A stretch of 64,000 nucleotides of DNA from Polyangia bacterium (GTDB lineage: Bacteria; Myxococcota_A; Polyangia; Nannocystales; Nannocystaceae). The stretch covers positions 186,001-250,000 of the forward strand of contig JAUIKS010000011.1 in assembly GCA_030430565.1 (NCBI GenBank). The letters run 5' to 3'. Below the pieces are notes generated by a model. The model was given only the letters and a program-made list of their open reading frames with translations, did no database searches and was not told the origin of the DNA. A program made the position numbers and the translations under genes. Below, piece after piece: positions 1 through 7,277 of the stretch. Position 1 is the first letter of the stretch, and the number at the start of each line of letters is the position of its first letter.

Positions 1-435
1 GATCGTCCGCCAGCCCGTGTGCGCGTACACGCGGCGAATGACGCTGCGCGACAGCTTGCGGATCGCTACTCCGGCGCGACTCCTGTGCAGGTGTCCGGGG
101 ACAACATGCGCGCGCGGGCTCATCTCGTGCGTCCACGCCATGGAGTCGAAGCGCTCGGCGGGGATCGTGAACGTGCGCTGAATCCCCTCGCAACGCGATT
201 TCATCAGGTACCGGCAGATCGATACCCCGCTCCCGTCGTCGATCGTGACTGATTCGCGGATCTCGGCCACGAAGTTCGTGATCTGCCGATACTCGGTTGA
301 GCCGTCCGCGTTGTGCTTCAACCATTCAAGCCCGCGCGTCGTCTCGCGGTAGTCACCCGGCGCGGTTTCGTTCCGGGCGAGCGGGACCACGTTGTCCTCG
401 CTCATGGTCTCTGCGTCGTGATTCTCGCGTCTCAT
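1..435 (-). CDS. DUF927-like helicase/ATPase, N-terminal part (runs off left edge)
   Basis: The first 145 codons are open and continue past the left edge. The ATG (433-435) overlaps the TGA of the upstream primase-like gene as ATGA, and a GGAGG-type ribosome site lies about 10 bases before it, so translation is probably coupled. The residues GLEWL, ITNFVA, RYLM, FDSMAW and the closing AxRKLSR...VYAHTGWR resemble the N-terminal part of DUF927 proteins, which are ATPases paired with toprim/primase proteins in phages, satellites and integrative elements. The ATPase motifs would lie outside the window. The likely role is element replication. The DUF927 assignment rests on recognition of the HTGWR-type segment and is moderate; the reality of the gene is secure. 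Confidence 0.7.
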   Translation of the reverse strand, partial: MRRENHDAETMSEDNVVPLARNETAPGDYRETTRGLEWLKHNADGSTEYRQITNFVAEIRESVTIDDGSGVSICRYLMKSRCEGIQRTFTIPAERFDSMAWTHEMSPRAHVVPGHLHRSRAGVAIRKLSRSVIRRVYAHTGWRTI

Positions 436-1124
436 GCTGCGTACACCTCCCCGCGCCCGGCGAGCGCGTGCTTGATCGCGTTGGCGCCATGGACCGCCCC
501 GGGCCGTCCGAAGTCGAGCCGGAACCGTGAGCCCGCCGGCAGTCGCTCGGTGAGCGCGTCGGGCCATGGCTCGGGTGCGTGAGGGAGCAGGCCGATCACC
601 TGCCACTCGGGCCAACGCACGGCCGCGCGCAGGAACGCGAGCGGGCCTACGACAACCCTGAACTCCCGGCGTAGGAGCGGGGTCGCCAGTGACCAGCGGC
701 CCCGCATGAGCACGGCGAGCGCGCGGAGGTTTGCGAACACGAGCCCGCGCGCCGAGTACCACTCGGGCAGGACCATGGAGTTCGCGGGCGCGGGTGTGTC
801 GACCCACTGCGCCGCGACGCTCCGAAGCACGCCGCGGTGATCGTAGAGCGGGATCAGCAGTCGGTAGTAGCTGCGGGTCCACGCGATCGCGGGGCTCCCG
901 GGGAGCGCCGCCCACCGCGGGACCGTGACGCGGGGGAGCATGCGCGCGAGATCGCCGTAGGCGACGATCTTCGGATGGATCCCGCGGCCAGCGAGGAACC
1001 GAGACACGGGGAGCGCCGACGCGTTCTCGCGGTCGTGCTCGCGGTCCCAAAGATCGAGCCCGGCGTCCCACAACTCGCGGACGCTACGCGTCGGCGGGGG
1101 GCATGATGTACGTTGTATCTTCAT
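432..1124 (-). CDS. primase/toprim-like replication protein of the mobile element
   Basis: A 230-aa protein. The start is the ATG at 1124 because AGGAG sits 9 bases upstream; a longer reading frame exists but has no ribosome site. The N-terminal half (RxLWDxGLDLWD, then ARFLAGRGIHP and YRLLIPLYDHRGVLRSV) resembles the segment preceding the toprim fold of small phage and satellite primases. VFANLRALAVLMRG and FRVVVG could be toprim-like strands, but I do not see an intact E plus DxD set and no CHC2 zinc finger. It may be a reduced primase helper. The position between the excisionase-type gene and the DUF927 gene, with an ATGA overlap to the latter, supports a role in element replication. Confidence 0.65.
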   Translation of the reverse strand: MKIQRTSCPPPTRSVRELWDAGLDLWDREHDRENASALPVSRFLAGRGIHPKIVAYGDLARMLPRVTVPRWAALPGSPAIAWTRSYYRLLIPLYDHRGVLRSVAAQWVDTPAPANSMVLPEWYSARGLVFANLRALAVLMRGRWSLATPLLRREFRVVVGPLAFLRAAVRWPEWQVIGLLPHAPEPWPDALTERLPAGSRFRLDFGRPGAVHGANAIKHALAGRGEVYAA

Positions 1125-1270
1125 TGTTTCCGGCTCCTGCGGCCGGTGGCGCGCGTCCGGAGCGTCGATCTCCGGGCGCACGTCGCCTGTCGCGCCGGTA
1201 GGCGGTCGCGTCCATGGGAGCACGGCCAATCCGGCGCGGCGCGAGGCCGCGTTGAGTTGTTGAGCGAGCG

Positions 1271-1357
1271 CTACGCCGGCGTCGGCGGACTCGGCGGCTC
1301 GAACCAGTCGAGCACGGCCGCGATCCAGCGACGGAGGCGGGTTAGCGCGACTCGCAT
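1271..1357 (-). CDS. possible 28-aa small protein
   Basis: ATG at 1357 lies 4 bases after the stop of the excisionase-type gene, and GCGAGG (spacing about 8) could serve as ribosome site. The product has a basic amphipathic N-terminal helix (RLRRWIAAVLDWF) and a proline-rich tail. No family is recognised. It fits in the space between the HTH gene and the primase-like gene. It could be a coupled regulatory peptide or a chance ORF. Confidence 0.3.
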   Translation of the reverse strand: MRVALTRLRRWIAAVLDWFEPPSPPTPA

Positions 1358-1361
1358 CGGA

Positions 1362-1595
1362 CTAGCCTCGCCCTCCCGCAACGACGCGCGGTGAGGTCGA
1401 CACGCGCTTGTGAGAGTCGATCCAGGCGCGGACCTCGGTGTCGACGTAGTACACGCGACTGCCGATCTTGCGGTACGGAGGCCCGCCGCCGCGGGAGCGC
1501 CAGGAATGGACGGTAGCGACAGAAAAACCGTGTTTCTGCGCCATTTGCTTGGTTGTCAGGAGACCGGTGGTAGCGATCGTGCCGCTTTCAACTGC
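1362..1595 (-). CDS. excisionase-type helix-turn-helix protein
   Basis: A 77-aa protein from the ATG at 1595; a GTG at 1649 would give 95 aa. LTTKQMAQKHGFSVATVHSW is the HTH, followed by a wing-like PPYRKIGSRVYYV strand and the closing VRAWIDSH. This is the HTH_17/AlpA layout used by recombination directionality factors and small element regulators. Family proteins bind attachment or operator DNA, direct excision and control early genes. An array of inverted repeats (1644-1694) lies immediately upstream and could be its binding site. It is co-directional with the integrase and primase-like genes, as in P4-like satellites. Confidence 0.8.
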   Translation of the reverse strand, partial: AVESGTIATTGLLTTKQMAQKHGFSVATVHSWRSRGGGPPYRKIGSRVYYVDTEVRAWIDSHKRVSTSPRVVAGGRG

Positions 1596-1643
1596 CATGC
1601 GCAGATTAATGCAGAACACTGCCGCATCGCGCCAGTGCTCTTT

Positions 1644-1694
1644 CCCCACGGACCGCTTCGTGGGCGGTTTCCCACGAACTGCTTCGTGGGAAAC
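1644..1694. promoter_or_regulatory. paired inverted repeats upstream of the excisionase-type gene
   Basis: The half-site CCCACGAA or its complement TTCGTGGG occurs four times: 1644-1649 (partial), 1657-1664, 1671-1678 and 1683-1690. The right pair extends to a perfect 12-base inverted repeat with a 4-base loop (1667-1678 / 1683-1694). Same-sense copies are 26-27 bases apart. There is no T run on either strand, so an operator or directionality-factor site is likelier than a terminator. Confidence 0.5.
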
Positions 1695-1706
1695 AGCCTG
1701 TCGGCC

Positions 1707-2738
1707 TCACCGGGCTTGGCGCGAGCGGTACGCGGCGCGACCTGCCTTCTCGAGGGAGCGCGCCGAGATCTCGAGGGGTTCTTCGCGGCCCTCGAGCTCC
1801 AGGCGAACCACTCCCTTTCGCCACTTCGCGTCTTCACCAGGCTCGATCCCCACGTCAGAACGGAGGACCCGCCCGATCCCCGGTAGCTCAAGAGCCCCTT
1901 GCTTCAGGAACGCTGGCAGTCGCTCGCCCATGAACAGCGATAACCCGAAGCGCTTGCCCGAGCAGAGTTCGCGATCGCCAGAAACGATGAGCTCGGCGAG
2001 CGCACGAGCAGCATCCCCAGCCTCCGTGCGGTTTGCAGCGCCGCCCTTCGCGGATACGAATCGCTGGCTGACTCCGTACTCATCGATCTGTCGTGCTTGG
2101 GCTAGGAGCGCTCGCGCCGACGCTCGCGCGTAGCTCAACCATTCGTCGGTTCGTGTTCTCCAATGCGAGATCTCGCCCTTGATCGATTTTCCTCCCACTG
2201 AGACCTCGCATGTCGCTTCGAGCACGTTGAAGTGAACACACTCGAGGAACTCACGGTTCGAGTCTCGAGGCTTCACACCACCGCTCACGAACGCCTGAAG
2301 CATGTCTCGCGCGACCGTGCTGCCGTCCGGTGAGCGCTCGACATGACCCACCGCGCGACACTCGCCGTCCGTACACCGATCTCGTATCTTGATCTCGAAC
2401 CGGAGTGTTTGGCCGGGTTCGAACTGCATGACCCCCGACGCAGAGGCTCGCTGGTCTCCCTCGCCGCCTGGCCGCTGCTTGCACTGTGAGATCAGCGTTC
2501 GCACCGGTGACGCAAGGGCCAGGTCTCGCGCTCGGCCGAGCTTCGCCAGAGGATCCTTCGCGCTCGTGATGATCGACCAGTCGATCCGCTTGGGAGCGAT
2601 CGGCGACCGCTCCGGGTGATAGAGGACCCCTTCGGGTTCAACCGCAAGGGAGCGCAGCAGTTCCGCAGCGATCTGACGCCTAGTCTCGGGGTCCTGGGAG
2701 AGGATCACGTCGCGGGCTTCAACAACATCCGGTGTCAT
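1707..2738 (-). CDS. hypothetical protein in the mobile element (343 aa)
   Basis: No family recognised. The start at 2738 has TAGCGT six bases upstream, matching the leaderless pattern seen elsewhere in the window. The N-terminus is helical (PETRRQIAAELLRSL); the middle has a strand-rich part with two close cysteines (RDRCTDGECRAVGHVE) and a second segment (FNVLEATCEVSVGG). The C-terminal third is rich in Leu, Glu and Arg, with no membrane segment or nuclease motif that I can see. It lies between integrase and excisionase-type gene, where satellites and integrative elements often carry accessory genes. Function unknown. Confidence 0.7.
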   Translation of the reverse strand: MTPDVVEARDVILSQDPETRRQIAAELLRSLAVEPEGVLYHPERSPIAPKRIDWSIITSAKDPLAKLGRARDLALASPVRTLISQCKQRPGGEGDQRASASGVMQFEPGQTLRFEIKIRDRCTDGECRAVGHVERSPDGSTVARDMLQAFVSGGVKPRDSNREFLECVHFNVLEATCEVSVGGKSIKGEISHWRTRTDEWLSYARASARALLAQARQIDEYGVSQRFVSAKGGAANRTEAGDAARALAELIVSGDRELCSGKRFGLSLFMGERLPAFLKQGALELPGIGRVLRSDVGIEPGEDAKWRKGVVRLELEGREEPLEISARSLEKAGRAAYRSRQAR

Positions 2739-2802
2739 GGATGCACGCTACCGCACACATGCGCGAATCCGAGCGCAATCAGTGCCGCGGTGTGGCCAGA
2801 TA

Positions 2803-4041
2803 TCAGCCGGTCTTCTTCTTCGAGCGCAGCGGGACCACGTTGGACTCCCCGCGCGAGCGCTCCACGATCGTCGTGTCCGCCGCTTCGATCGCCGCGCGCA
2901 CAGCCTCGTTGTGCAGGTGCGCGTAGCGGCGAGACGTGCGGATATCCTTGTGCCCGAGCTTCGCGGCCACCATCTCGAGCGACTGCCCCGCGTTGATCAT
3001 GTCGCTCGCCGCCGAATGTCGCAAATCGTGGATCCGCACGTCCTCGAGGCCGGCGGTCTTGCAGATACTCCGCCACGCCCGCTGCATGTTCCGAAGTTCA
3101 CGCCCGCCGAGACTCGGGCACACATAGGGCGTGTCGACGCGTCGCTTCGCGTGGAGATCTCGCAGCAGCCCCATGGTGTGCGAGGACATGTAGAGGATGA
3201 TCGCGTCGACCTTGCTGTCCGGCAGGCGTAGGCAGCTGTGCTCCCAGTCGACCATGTCCCACGTGAGCCCGGTGATCTCCGTGAGCCGCGCGCCGGTGAT
3301 ACTCAGAAGCCGGAGCGCCGCGACTGCGCCGGGGCTGACGTACCCCGGCATGCCGCGCCGCTTGCCCTCGGCGATCTCGAAGGCACGCTCGAGCCGCTGC
3401 CGCTCCTCGGCGGTCAAGAACCGCTCCTTCGCCTGCTCGCGGTAGCGCTTCACGTGCTGCGCGGGGTTGCTGCCCTCGTACATGCCCCACGCGATCGCTT
3501 TGTTGAGCACGGCCTTCGCCAGCGCGAGCGCCCGGTTCGCGGCGCCCTTAGCCGTCGCGCCGATCTCCCGATGGGCGCGCTCAATGTCCGCGAGCTGGAT
3601 CGCCGCGAGCTTGTGACGAGCGAGCCGCGGGAGCAGGTGCTTGCGCAGCAGAATCTCGTACCCCTGAACCGTGCGCGGTTTGAGGTAGGGGCGCGCGTGC
3701 TCCTCCATGAACCGGCGGGCCGCGTCCGCGAACGTCGGGGCGGTGAGCGACTCTCGGCGAGCGCGCGAGGGGTCCTCGCCGCGGGCGAACCGGCCGAGCA
3801 GCTCACTGGCGATCTTCCGCGCTTGATCGAGCGTGAGCGCTTCTGAGTAGGTACCGATCGACACGCGACGCTCACCAGCACCCCGCACTCGGCGACGAAC
3901 GCAGAATTTCTTCGTGCCGCTGGGATGAACGCGGACCGTGAAGCCGGGTAGCGAGGGGTCGCGGAGTTCGTAGATCTTCGCGCGCGGCTTCGCGCGATCG
4001 AGCGTGGTCTTCGTGAGCCGGCGTGGCTTGCTGGAGTTCAT
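2803..4041 (-). CDS. tyrosine recombinase/integrase
   Basis: A 412-aa phage-type integrase that catalyses site-specific insertion and excision. The start is the ATG at 4041, preceded by ACGAGG; the longer frame is unlikely. An N-terminal arm-binding region (SLPGFTVRVHPSGTKKFCVRRR) of the DUF4102-like type is followed by a SAM-like core-binding domain and the catalytic domain. The Arg is in ITGARLTEI, the Lys in PDSKVDA, the HxxR box is HDLRHSAAS, the second His is in LGHKD and the Tyr nucleophile is in RRYAHL. All catalytic residues are present. It reads away from the tRNA-type attachment site 210 bases upstream, the usual arrangement for tRNA-targeting elements. Confidence 0.95.
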   Translation of the reverse strand: MNSSKPRRLTKTTLDRAKPRAKIYELRDPSLPGFTVRVHPSGTKKFCVRRRVRGAGERRVSIGTYSEALTLDQARKIASELLGRFARGEDPSRARRESLTAPTFADAARRFMEEHARPYLKPRTVQGYEILLRKHLLPRLARHKLAAIQLADIERAHREIGATAKGAANRALALAKAVLNKAIAWGMYEGSNPAQHVKRYREQAKERFLTAEERQRLERAFEIAEGKRRGMPGYVSPGAVAALRLLSITGARLTEITGLTWDMVDWEHSCLRLPDSKVDAIILYMSSHTMGLLRDLHAKRRVDTPYVCPSLGGRELRNMQRAWRSICKTAGLEDVRIHDLRHSAASDMINAGQSLEMVAAKLGHKDIRTSRRYAHLHNEAVRAAIEAADTTIVERSRGESNVVPLRSKKKTG

Positions 4042-4253
4042 GGTTCGCCTCGTGCGGTTGCTATGGGCGCCCCTCATGGGCGCGCTGGCTGGACGCACAC
4101 TGGACGCACACTGGACGCAGTGACGACTCAACCGCTGCCAATTCTAGCCACGCCGCGCACGGTCCGAAACCCATGAATATGCGTCGCTATCCCCTCCTAG
4201 CTCACGATATGTCTACGAGAGCATGTTCCTGCAAACACCTGCATAGACCTCGA

Positions 4254-4302
4254 GATCAGACTACGGAACCGAAAGTCGGAGGTTCGAATCCTTCCGGGTG
4301 CG
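4254..4302 (+). repeat. tRNA-Arg 3' fragment; candidate attachment site at the element end
   Basis: The sequence holds an ACG-type anticodon loop (CTACGGA), a T arm (GGAGG 4278-4282, TTCGAAT loop, CCTTC 4290-4294), an acceptor 3' strand CGGGTGC (4295-4301) and discriminator G4302. CCA is not encoded. No matching GCACCCG 5' acceptor strand or D arm exists upstream, and the anticodon stem does not pair well, so this is a 3' fragment and not a functional tRNA. It sits between the integrase gene and the tRNA-type terminator, as expected for the duplicated crossover segment of a tRNA-integrated element. Confidence 0.75.
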
Positions 4303-4307
4303 CTCTC

Positions 4308-4332
4308 AAAACCGCCGTTCTCGGCGGTTTTT
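4308..4332 (+). terminator. Rho-independent terminator following the tRNA fragment
   Basis: A perfect 10-bp stem (4308-4317 with 4322-4331), a 4-base loop and a T run. It lies directly after the tRNA 3' end, so it is probably the original terminator of the disrupted tRNA gene. Confidence 0.85.
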
Positions 4333-4879
4333 GTTTTTCGAAGTCCGCCCGCGCAAAAGAGGGTCCCTCATAAGAAGGGTCTCCTTCTTCATTGTGCTCC
4401 CGCCGAGCGCATGCACATTCACGGAAGCGCTTGCGTCTACACGTAGTCGGTAGACACAAACGTAACGCTTTCGAATCGCAAGCTTCGCAACTCGTGTTGT
4501 ATGCTCAACACGACCTCATGCGAGTTTGCGCGATCTACAACGGAGTCTAGCGGACTCGCTCGGACCAAGACTCAAGGAAACCAGACATGGATGTGTCCCA
4601 CCAATACTCCGTGTCTCTTTCGTCAGGATCCGCTCAAAACCGGGGACAAACGCCGTTTGGCGGCGTGGGCACAAGACGGCCTCATCGACGGAGCCCGCGC
4701 GAGCTCTCGGCGCTACGCGGAGCGACGCTCTAGGGATGCCACCTATCGGGAACGGTTCAGCGCGGCTCGCTCTCGTGCTGTAGCGTCTGGGTGCAGCAGA
4801 AAGCGCGAATACGCGGATGCCCCAAGCAAGACCATTGGGACATATTGGGAACAAGTCTTCGAGATCAGGCTATTCGTGA
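4333..4879. other. non-coding stretch at the element/chromosome junction
   Basis: No convincing gene. Base composition is visibly less GC-rich than the flanks. Three small inverted repeats stand out: 4372-4389 (7-bp stem, 4-base loop), 4435-4455 (GTCTAC/GTAGAC) and 4492-4513 (TCGTGTTG/CAACACGA around 6 bases). I cannot assign a role. Confidence 0.5.
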
Positions 4880-5338
4880 CGCATCTCGCTGGGTTCGGCG
4901 GCGGCGGGTGAGTTCCACCAAAACTCGATCACCCTGCCGATCGCAGAGTCGGAAGATCTCACCGCGATCGTCTCGCCCCTCATCAACGGCGATGGCTCGC
5001 CGTGTGAGTACCTCGAGCGCCTCCGTGGTGCGCAGCTAGCCATTACGCAGATCAGCCTCGGCCTCTGCGACGCTGGGCTCGACCGCTGGACTGAAGGGGA
5101 CGAGAACGCCGAGCACGACTGGCATCTCGTGAACTCGCTTCACCCCGTGCTGGAGATCATCAGCGACGCGCTCGCCATCGCGTCGATGTACACCTGCATC
5201 CGGGCGTGGCACCCGTCGCCGGTCCTCCGTGACGAGTACGACAGGATGAGCAGGCACCGCCTCAACGCGGCGTACCGAGAGCTCCTTCGGCTGCGCGCGC
5301 GCTTGGTCGAGTTGCAGAAGATCTTCGACGACCGCTAG
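4880..5338 (+). pseudogene. startless open frame, likely 5'-truncated gene
   Basis: After a TGA at 4877-4879 the frame stays open for 152 codons. It reads like a folded protein: acidic N-terminal part, then ERLRGAQLAITQISLGLCDAG, LVNSLHPVLEIISDALAIASMYTC and a charged C-terminal helix (AYRELLRLRARLVELQKIF). No ATG, GTG or TTG occurs in frame before the GTG at 5129, which would remove the first half. It lies just beyond the element junction in a decayed region, so loss of the 5' end during insertion or deletion is plausible. A non-standard start or a shortened product from 5129 are alternatives. No family recognised. Confidence 0.5.
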
Positions 5339-5354
5339 GCCGCCCGCGAACCCG

Positions 5355-6068
5355 CTACAGCTCGCCCAGCATCGTGTGCGCCGCCAGCAGATCGCCGCCC
5401 TCGGGCAGCGTCCCTGTCAGCCACCACATCAGCCAGTCGTCGATGATCTCGAGGGCGTCGGCGGCCAGGCGAAAGCCGGTGAAGCGGTACAGCTCGGTGT
5501 GCTCGCGGTGTAGCGACTGCAGCGCGTCGAGTCGCAGGATCGCCGGCCTGCTCTCATCGATCGGCGGCCTGTCCCAGACGTACTGCGGGTGCTGGGCTCG
5601 CCGGACGCTGTCGACCAGCGGCGCGGGCCAGGTCTCGGCGAGGAACATCGGCGCGACCTGGATCAGCGGCGCGGTGATCCACTTGCCGCGCTCGCTGGGC
5701 TGCGGCGGGTAGCCGTGGCGATGGGACACCACGATCGCCGGGCGGACCGCGCCGCGCTCGACGAGCAGGCGCTCGGGCGGCGACCACGGCAGCGCCGCCG
5801 CGGGTCGCTCGGGGCTGGGGTGACGCGCGCCGAGCTGCGCGCGCGTGAGCGTCACGCGGACGGCGTGCTCGGCCCCGCGCGACTCGCCGGCGACGACCAG
5901 CTCCTGCGGCGGGACGTTGGGGTGCGTGACGAAGGTCATCAGCAGCGCGCCGCGCTCGAGACGCGCCCTCTCGCGCTGCGGCTCCCACCAGCCCTTGGCG
6001 CCGATCTGGGTGAACCCGAGGACATCTTGGAGCGAGTCGTCGGGGTAGCGCGCGCCCTCACGGGACAT
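5355..6068 (-). CDS. PemK/MazF-like protein, candidate toxin of a Panacea pair
   Basis: A 237-aa protein whose ATG lies inside the end of the upstream Panacea-like gene (11-base overlap), with AGGAG 8 bases before it. The middle and C-terminal part has the order seen in PemK/MazF-fold proteins: RPAIVVSH, then KWITAPLIQVAP, then AILRLDALQSLHREH, followed by a helix ending in DDWLMWWLTG. Members of that fold are mostly mRNA endonucleases. The N-terminal 90 residues are unfamiliar. The assignment is by motif order and context and could be wrong; it may be a diverged or non-toxic relative. Confidence 0.5.
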   Translation of the reverse strand: MSREGARYPDDSLQDVLGFTQIGAKGWWEPQRERARLERGALLMTFVTHPNVPPQELVVAGESRGAEHAVRVTLTRAQLGARHPSPERPAAALPWSPPERLLVERGAVRPAIVVSHRHGYPPQPSERGKWITAPLIQVAPMFLAETWPAPLVDSVRRAQHPQYVWDRPPIDESRPAILRLDALQSLHREHTELYRFTGFRLAADALEIIDDWLMWWLTGTLPEGGDLLAAHTMLGEL

Positions 6069-6843
6069 CGGTCTCGCTCCTGCCGGGGCCGCGCCAGCTC
6101 GAGTCGTCGACCTGCAGCGTGAACGTGTTGTCGGGCGCTGGCTCGGGCGCGCGGGCGTGCTGCTCGAGCGCGGCGAGCAGCTCGCGGCTGTAGGCGGGGA
6201 GGTGCTGGCGTACCCGGCCGTCGCGCCCCGGGCCGCGCATCCGTCGTTGCTCCGAGAGACGGGCCTTCAGCTCGCGCGCGCGCTCGCGTCGCCGCTTCTG
6301 CTGCTTGGGCGTCAGGGCCGGCGCGGCCTCGCCCGCGTCGCGCGTCGACCTGCGCGGCCGGACGCGCTCGAGCTGCAGCGCCTCGCCCGGCGCGGCGCGC
6401 AGCATCGGCCCGGTGCGGTAGACGGCGGTGAGCAGCGCCGGCAGCTCCGACGCGCCCGCGAATTCCCGGGTCGCTTTCTTAATGGCCCTCGAGACATGTA
6501 GCGGCAGCTCGCCGTCGAGGCGCTCGCGCAGCGCGCGGTCGCTGCAGGCGAACATCCAGTCGCCGCCGCGCTCGGAGGCGGACGGCCGCGCCTCGATCCC
6601 GAGCGCCGTCATGACCGGCTCGACCCGCGCCTGCACCTTCGCGCAGGTCGGGCCGAGACGCGCGAACTCCCAGCGCGCGCCGGTGTAGCCGCGCCCCCGC
6701 CCCCGCCCCCGCGCGTGCTCGAGGTCGGCGAGGTACACCAGCTTCTGCAGGTGCTCGGTCGAGAGCTCGTCGCGCGGCGGCGCTTGATGGGCCGCGCAGG
6801 CGATCGCGTACTGTAGGAGGAGATCGACGCGTCGTGGATCCAT
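6058..6843 (-). CDS. Panacea (DUF4065)-like protein, candidate antitoxin
   Basis: A 261-aa protein from the ATG at 6843. Residues from about 26 (TEHLQKLVYLADLEH) and about 140 (LPALLTAVYRTGPML) match the two signature helices of the Panacea/SocA fold, a promiscuous antitoxin domain. The C-terminal half is a basic, Arg-rich helical region (KQQKRRRERARELKARL) that may bind nucleic acid or the partner. A GRGRGRGRG run comes from a CCCGCC repeat. The downstream gene overlaps it and is translationally coupled, antitoxin first and toxin second, as in many type II systems. Confidence 0.55.
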   Translation of the reverse strand: MDPRRVDLLLQYAIACAAHQAPPRDELSTEHLQKLVYLADLEHARGRGRGRGYTGARWEFARLGPTCAKVQARVEPVMTALGIEARPSASERGGDWMFACSDRALRERLDGELPLHVSRAIKKATREFAGASELPALLTAVYRTGPMLRAAPGEALQLERVRPRRSTRDAGEAAPALTPKQQKRRRERARELKARLSEQRRMRGPGRDGRVRQHLPAYSRELLAALEQHARAPEPAPDNTFTLQVDDSSWRGPGRSETDVP

Positions 6844-6869
6844 GGCCGGCGGCCTAGGGTGCCACAGCG

Positions 6870-7166
6870 TCAACGCCCGAGCACGCGCCGCCGGAGCCGT
6901 CGCCAGACGCGATCGTCCCCCGCGACCAGCGCGAGCTTGTCGGCGCGCGCGAGCTGCTTGAGCGCGTACTCGAGCTTGCGCGCGTCGGTCGGGCGCTGAC
7001 GTCCACGCGACCAAGCGAGCGCGAGCGGCCGACGCGAGCGCGTGTAGCGGGAGGCGGTGCCGGCGGCGTGGGCCGCCAGGCGCCGCTCGAGATCGACCGT
7101 GATCCCGGTGTACAGCGAGCCGTCGGCGCAGCGCAGGATGTACACGGTGTAGCGACCGGCGCCCAT
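6870..7166 (-). CDS. GIY-YIG family protein (UPF0213/YhbQ-like)
   Basis: A 98-aa single-domain protein. TVYILRCADGSLYTGITVDL holds the GIY-YIG motif in its YIL/YTG form; RRLAAH and the Arg-rich YTRSRRPLALAW follow, and a Glu in KLEYALKQL completes the expected set. Small stand-alone GIY-YIG proteins are DNA-active nucleases or DNA-repair related, though cellular roles are often unknown. The start at 7166 has TAGGTT ten bases upstream on the same strand. The gene is divergent from 7278. Confidence 0.88.
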   Translation of the reverse strand: MGAGRYTVYILRCADGSLYTGITVDLERRLAAHAAGTASRYTRSRRPLALAWSRGRQRPTDARKLEYALKQLARADKLALVAGDDRVWRRLRRRVLGR

Positions 7167-7176
7167 GGACCCGCGG

Positions 7177-7182
7177 AACCTA
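7177..7182 (-). promoter_or_regulatory. -10-like box TAGGTT, leaderless pattern
   Basis: Ends 10 bases before the ATG at 7166; no ribosome site in between. Confidence 0.35.
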
Positions 7183-7277
7183 CCAGCTTCTCGGCCGACA
7201 CGCGCGCCTCGCCGATCCGAGCTACGCTCCGAGCCGGCACCGCAGCCGCCCCCCGACGAAGCACGCGCGCACTCACC

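Noticed and set aside
4254..4302. Complete tRNA-Arg gene
   Set aside because: No 5' acceptor strand or D arm upstream, and the anticodon stem is broken; only a 3' fragment.
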